DNA of 36,391 nt from an uncultured Lachnospiraceae bacterium (GTDB lineage Bacteria; Bacillota; Clostridia; Lachnospirales; Lachnospiraceae), in the NCBI GenBank assembly GCA_900554205.1, contig USGM01000015.1:1-36391 (forward strand), in the 5' to 3' direction. A model generated the notes under the pieces. It did not search any database. It was not told where the DNA came from and saw nothing but the letters and a program-made list of their open reading frames with translations. The translations under genes and the position numbers were made by a program. Below are positions 33,395-36,391 of this stretch, in pieces. Each line of letters starts with the position of its first letter. Positions within the stretch are counted from its first letter, which is position 1.

Positions 33395-34585
33395 TTAACT
33401 CCCGATACAACCATCCAGAATAGAAATCATCTCATCTACGTTTTCCTTTGTGATGACAAGAGGAGGCACAAAACGGATAATATCGGCTCCGGCGTTAATC
33501 AGGATCAGACCGTTTTCCAGTGCCCGGTTAATGATCTCACCGACCGGCCTGTCAAAGACAAGTCCCTGCATCAGCCCCGCTCCACGGCGTTCCACGATGC
33601 AGTCATATTTCTCCTTGAGCTCATCCAGCCGCTTTTCCAGATAAGGCGCAACCTCTCTCACATTTTCTATTATATGGTTCCGCTCGAATAAATCAAGCAC
33701 TTTTTCCACTGCGGCACATGCGAGAGGGTTTCCGCCGTAGGTCGTTCCGTGATCGCCCGCCACAAGAGAGTGCTGTGCGACCTTCTCTGTCATGAGAAAT
33801 GCCCCGACCGGCACACCGCAGCCGAGCGCCTTTGCCGTCGTCATGATGTCCGGCTTGATGCCGTACTTCTGCCACGCATACATATAGCCGGTTCTGCCCA
33901 TTCCGCACTGGATTTCATCCAGAATCAGCAGAATATCCCGCTCATCACAGATTGCGCGCACTTCCTTCAAAAATTCCTCTGTCGCCGGGCGGAGACCGCC
34001 CTCTCCCTGTACGGTCTCAAGGAGGATTGCGCAGGTCTTATCGGTGAGCTGCGCCCTGACGCTCTCGATGTCGTTCAGCTCCGCAAAGCGGATATTGCCG
34101 ATCAGGGGTTCAAACGCCTCCCTGTACTTCGGGTTTCCGGTGACAGCCAGCGCTCCCATAGTCCTTCCGTGGAAGGAGTGATTCATGGCAATGATCTCAT
34201 GGTCTGTCCTGCCATCCTTCAGATAAGCATATTTCCGCGCCGCTTTCAGCGCTCCCTCGACCGCCTCGGCTCCCGAGTTCGTGAAGAATACCCTGTCCAT
34301 GCCGGATACCTTCTTGATCTTCTTTGCCGCCTCGACCGCCGGTACATTGTAATAGTAGTTCGAGGTATGTATCAGCTTGTCAATCTGCCCCTTCAGTGCA
34401 TCGTTGTACTCCTCATTGTGGTAGCCGAGCGCAAAAACAGCGATTCCCGCCACAAAGTCCAGATATTTCTTTCCGTCAAGGTCATAGAGCCAGACGCCGT
34501 CTCCCTTGTCCAGCACGATCTGATAACGGTTATAGGTATGGAGCAGAGCGCTCTCCGCCTCCTCGATATATTCCTGCATATTCAT
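33395..34585 (-). CDS. argD: Acetylornithine aminotransferase
   Basis: A class-III PLP-dependent aminotransferase of ~396 residues that converts N-acetylglutamate semialdehyde to N-acetylornithine. Visible motifs are YLDFVAGIAVFALGYHN, the phosphate-binding FFTNSGAEAVEGALK, NHSFHGRTMGALAVTG, ILDEIQCGMGRTG with the cofactor Asp, and the lysine of MTTAKALGCGVPVGAF that forms the Schiff base. ArgD fits better than ornithine or GABA transaminase because argB and argJ are immediately upstream. The ATG at 34585 has AAAGGTG about 8 bases ahead; the GTG at 34594 lies too close to that site. The stop overlaps the ribosome site region of the next gene. Confidence 0.94.
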   Translation of the reverse strand: MNMQEYIEEAESALLHTYNRYQIVLDKGDGVWLYDLDGKKYLDFVAGIAVFALGYHNEEYNDALKGQIDKLIHTSNYYYNVPAVEAAKKIKKVSGMDRVFFTNSGAEAVEGALKAARKYAYLKDGRTDHEIIAMNHSFHGRTMGALAVTGNPKYREAFEPLIGNIRFAELNDIESVRAQLTDKTCAILLETVQGEGGLRPATEEFLKEVRAICDERDILLILDEIQCGMGRTGYMYAWQKYGIKPDIMTTAKALGCGVPVGAFLMTEKVAQHSLVAGDHGTTYGGNPLACAAVEKVLDLFERNHIIENVREVAPYLEKRLDELKEKYDCIVERRGAGLMQGLVFDRPVGEIINRALENGLILINAGADIIRFVPPLVITKENVDEMISILDGCIGS

Positions 34586-34608
34586 AGCTTGCACACCTTT
34601 CTTCCAAT

Positions 34609-35535
34609 CTAATCGTTTTCGGTGCAGAACTTATCCCGTCTGGTTCCCGTCGCAAGGTTATCCTCGTCGGAAATGATCGCCGTGCCAATACCCTGTTTGG
34701 TAAAGATTTCCAGAAGCAGACAGTGCGGCACACGTCCGTCCAGAATATGGACTCTGCTGACTCCGCTCTTGATGGCTGAGGTGCAGTTGTTCAGCTTCGG
34801 CAGCATACCACCGCCGATGAAGCCGCCGGAAATCAGCTCCTCCGCCTCGCTGGCAGTCAGTCTCGAAATAAAGGTGGACTTGTCGTTGATGTCCTTGTAC
34901 AGACCTTCGATGTCCGTCAGGAATGCCAGCTTCTCCGCGTTCACCGCCTTTGCGATCGCACAGGCAGCGTCATCCGCATTGATATTGTAGGTATTAAAAT
35001 TATCATCCATTCCAATGGGCGCAATGATCGGCAGGAAGTCCTTCTCCAAAAGATCGTACAGCACCTTGGGATCGACCTTCGTGATCTCGCCGACAAAGCC
35101 GATGTCCTGTCCGTCGGAGTATTTCTTCTCCACCTGCAGCAGTCCGCCATCCTTGCCACTGATGCCGACCGCCTTGACTCCGAGCTCCTCCACCATGGTC
35201 ACAAGGTTTTTGTTGACCTTGTTCAGAACCATCTCGGCGATCTCCATCGTCTCAGCATCCGTGACGCGCAGACCGTTGACAAACTTCGCCTCCTTGCCGA
35301 CCTTGCCGACCCAGCGGCTGATCTCCTTGCCGCCCCCGTGCACGATGATCGGCTTAAAGCCTACCAGCTTTAAAAGCGTTACGTCCTTGATGACATTCTT
35401 CTGGAGCTCCTCGTTGCTCATGGCGCTGCCGCCGTATTTCACAACGATGATCTTCCTGTTAAATCTCTGTATGTAGGGCAAAGCCTCGATCAGTACCTCC
35501 GCCTTTGCCAGTACCTTTTCCATATCCTTTTCCAT
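34609..35535 (-). CDS. argB: N-acetylglutamate kinase
   Basis: 308 residues, amino-acid kinase fold. It has KIIVVKYGGSAM with the ATP-binding lysine, a glycine-rich IIVHGGGKEI substrate loop, NINADDAACAIA and FLTDIEGLYKD. It phosphorylates N-acetylglutamate, the second step of arginine synthesis. An N-terminal helix (LAKAEVLIEALPYIQRF) ahead of the kinase core is the feature associated with arginine-inhibited hexameric enzymes, so feedback inhibition is likely (inference). The C-terminal HCLLLEIFTKQGIGTAI segment is typical. Start choice between 35535 and the in-frame ATG at 35523 is not certain. It lies between argJ and argD in the same transcript. Confidence 0.95.
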   Translation of the reverse strand: MEKDMEKVLAKAEVLIEALPYIQRFNRKIIVVKYGGSAMSNEELQKNVIKDVTLLKLVGFKPIIVHGGGKEISRWVGKVGKEAKFVNGLRVTDAETMEIAEMVLNKVNKNLVTMVEELGVKAVGISGKDGGLLQVEKKYSDGQDIGFVGEITKVDPKVLYDLLEKDFLPIIAPIGMDDNFNTYNINADDAACAIAKAVNAEKLAFLTDIEGLYKDINDKSTFISRLTASEAEELISGGFIGGGMLPKLNNCTSAIKSGVSRVHILDGRVPHCLLLEIFTKQGIGTAIISDEDNLATGTRRDKFCTEND

Positions 35536-35583
35536 GTTTTTTCCGTTTCCTTCCTGATTATTCCAGAGACTCCGCCGTTTCCG

Positions 35584-36391
35584 TCAGCTTCTGTAATCCG
35601 CGTTGATCTTCACATAATCATAGCTGAGGTCACAGCCCCATGCGGTTGCCTGCGCTTCGCCCATATGCATGTCCGCGAGGATTGTCACCTCGGGGTCGGA
35701 GAGAATCTTTGTCGCTTCCTCCTCGCTGTAGTCACAGGCAGCGCCCTTGCTGAAAATCAGGATTCTGCCGGACTGGCTCTCAAAATAGAGATCTACATTT
35801 TCAGGGTCAAAAACCGCCCCGGAATAGCCCAGTGCACACAGGAAACGCCCGAAATTCGCGTCATGCCCGTAGATAGCCGCCTTGGAGAGGGATGAGCTGA
35901 CAACCGATCTCGCCAGAATACGCGCGTCCTCCTTCGTCGCCGCTCCGACCACCTTCGCTTCAAACAGGCAGGTCGCCCCTTCGCCGTCTCCTGCCATCTT
36001 CCGCGCAAGGTATTTTGTCACAAAGTCAAGCGCCTCACAGAAGGCGTCATAGTCCTCACCGGCTGCCGTGATCTCGCCGTTGTCCGCCTGTCCGTTTGCC
36101 AGCACCAGCAGCGTATCGTTGGTGGAGGTGTCGCCATCCACGGAGATCATGTTAAAGGAATCCACAACCGCTGCGCTCACCGCCTTCTGCAGCATTTCCT
36201 TCGAGATATTCACATCCGTTGTGACAAAGCCGAGCATGGTACACATGTTGGGGTGGATCATGCCGGAACCCTTGCACATAGCACCCATGGTTGCCGTTTT
36301 TCCGCCGACCTCAAACTGTACTGCAATCTGCTTATGGACAGTATCTGTCGTCATGATTGCCTTCGCCGCGTCCAGCCCCGCCTCTGCCGTC
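35584..36391 (-). CDS. argJ: Glutamate N-acetyltransferase / amino-acid acetyltransferase, 5' part outside window
   Basis: The ArgJ C-terminal two-thirds. The frame is open to the window edge (TAEAGLDAAKAIMTTDT at the edge), so the ATG at 36354 is internal. The self-cleavage site is visible as MIHPNMCTMLGFVTTD, where the Thr of the TML triplet becomes the N-terminal nucleophile of the beta chain; most relatives have Ala where this protein has Cys. Further family segments are NMISVDGDTSTNDTLLVLAN, AGDGEGATCLFEAKVVGAA and IYGHDANFGRFLCALGYSG. ArgJ recycles the acetyl group from N-acetylornithine to glutamate, giving the cyclic arginine pathway. It is the first visible gene of the argJ-argB-argD series; argC would be expected further upstream. 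Confidence 0.95.
   Translation of the reverse strand, partial: TAEAGLDAAKAIMTTDTVHKQIAVQFEVGGKTATMGAMCKGSGMIHPNMCTMLGFVTTDVNISKEMLQKAVSAAVVDSFNMISVDGDTSTNDTLLVLANGQADNGEITAAGEDYDAFCEALDFVTKYLARKMAGDGEGATCLFEAKVVGAATKEDARILARSVVSSSLSKAAIYGHDANFGRFLCALGYSGAVFDPENVDLYFESQSGRILIFSKGAACDYSEEEATKILSDPEVTILADMHMGEAQATAWGCDLSYDYVKINADYRS

Overview
The window reads as a chromosomal segment of a spore-forming clostridium, most likely a Lachnospiraceae member. Supporting signs are a Spo0A-type DNA-binding protein, a SpoVB-like flippase, a GerMN lipoprotein, Gram-positive lipoproteins and wall anchors, GGAGG-type ribosome sites and a GC content near 50-55%. No rRNA, tRNA, CRISPR array or intact insertion sequence was seen.

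Layout. 1-536: broken left edge, where a fragment of a conjugative relaxase abuts the first ~40 codons of recJ. 581-4899 (minus strand): a Spo0A paralogue lacking most of its receiver domain, glycogen synthase (glgA), a SpoVB/MurJ-type flippase and a histidine phosphatase. 5070-6109 (plus): holA with a near-consensus promoter. 6115-11234 (minus): a BMP-type nucleoside ABC importer (lipoprotein, ATPase, two permeases), divergent from xpt (11366-11944, plus), so together a purine uptake and salvage locus. 12008-21016 (minus): a 2749-residue wall-anchored surface protein followed after a few bases by a TetR-family regulator. 21275-23821 (plus): a second TetR/DhaS-type regulator and oleate hydratase. 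23925-25183: two four-copy arrays of the same 51-bp hairpin repeat flanking an AT-rich gene with a PD-(D/E)XK-like pattern. 25163-31409 (minus): comEA, response regulator, histidine kinase, GerMN lipoprotein and comEC, closely packed behind one good promoter. 31500-36391 (minus): argJ (partial), argB, argD, a lone solute-binding protein translationally coupled to argD, and a small DMT/YdcZ-type membrane protein.

The least ordinary items are: (i) the Spo0A paralogue, which keeps the first ~32 residues of the receiver and the whole DNA-binding domain but lacks the phosphorylation site; (ii) the tandem 51-bp hairpin arrays, with one compensatory base pair, around a lone putative nuclease gene, one copy supplying the stop codon of comEC; (iii) a two-component system and a GerMN lipoprotein inside a comEA-comEC gene cluster; (iv) tandem and inverted operator-like repeats next to the surface-protein and oleate-hydratase genes.

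All calls come from reading the sequence and recalling protein families; no database search was run. Promoters and operators are motif matches only.
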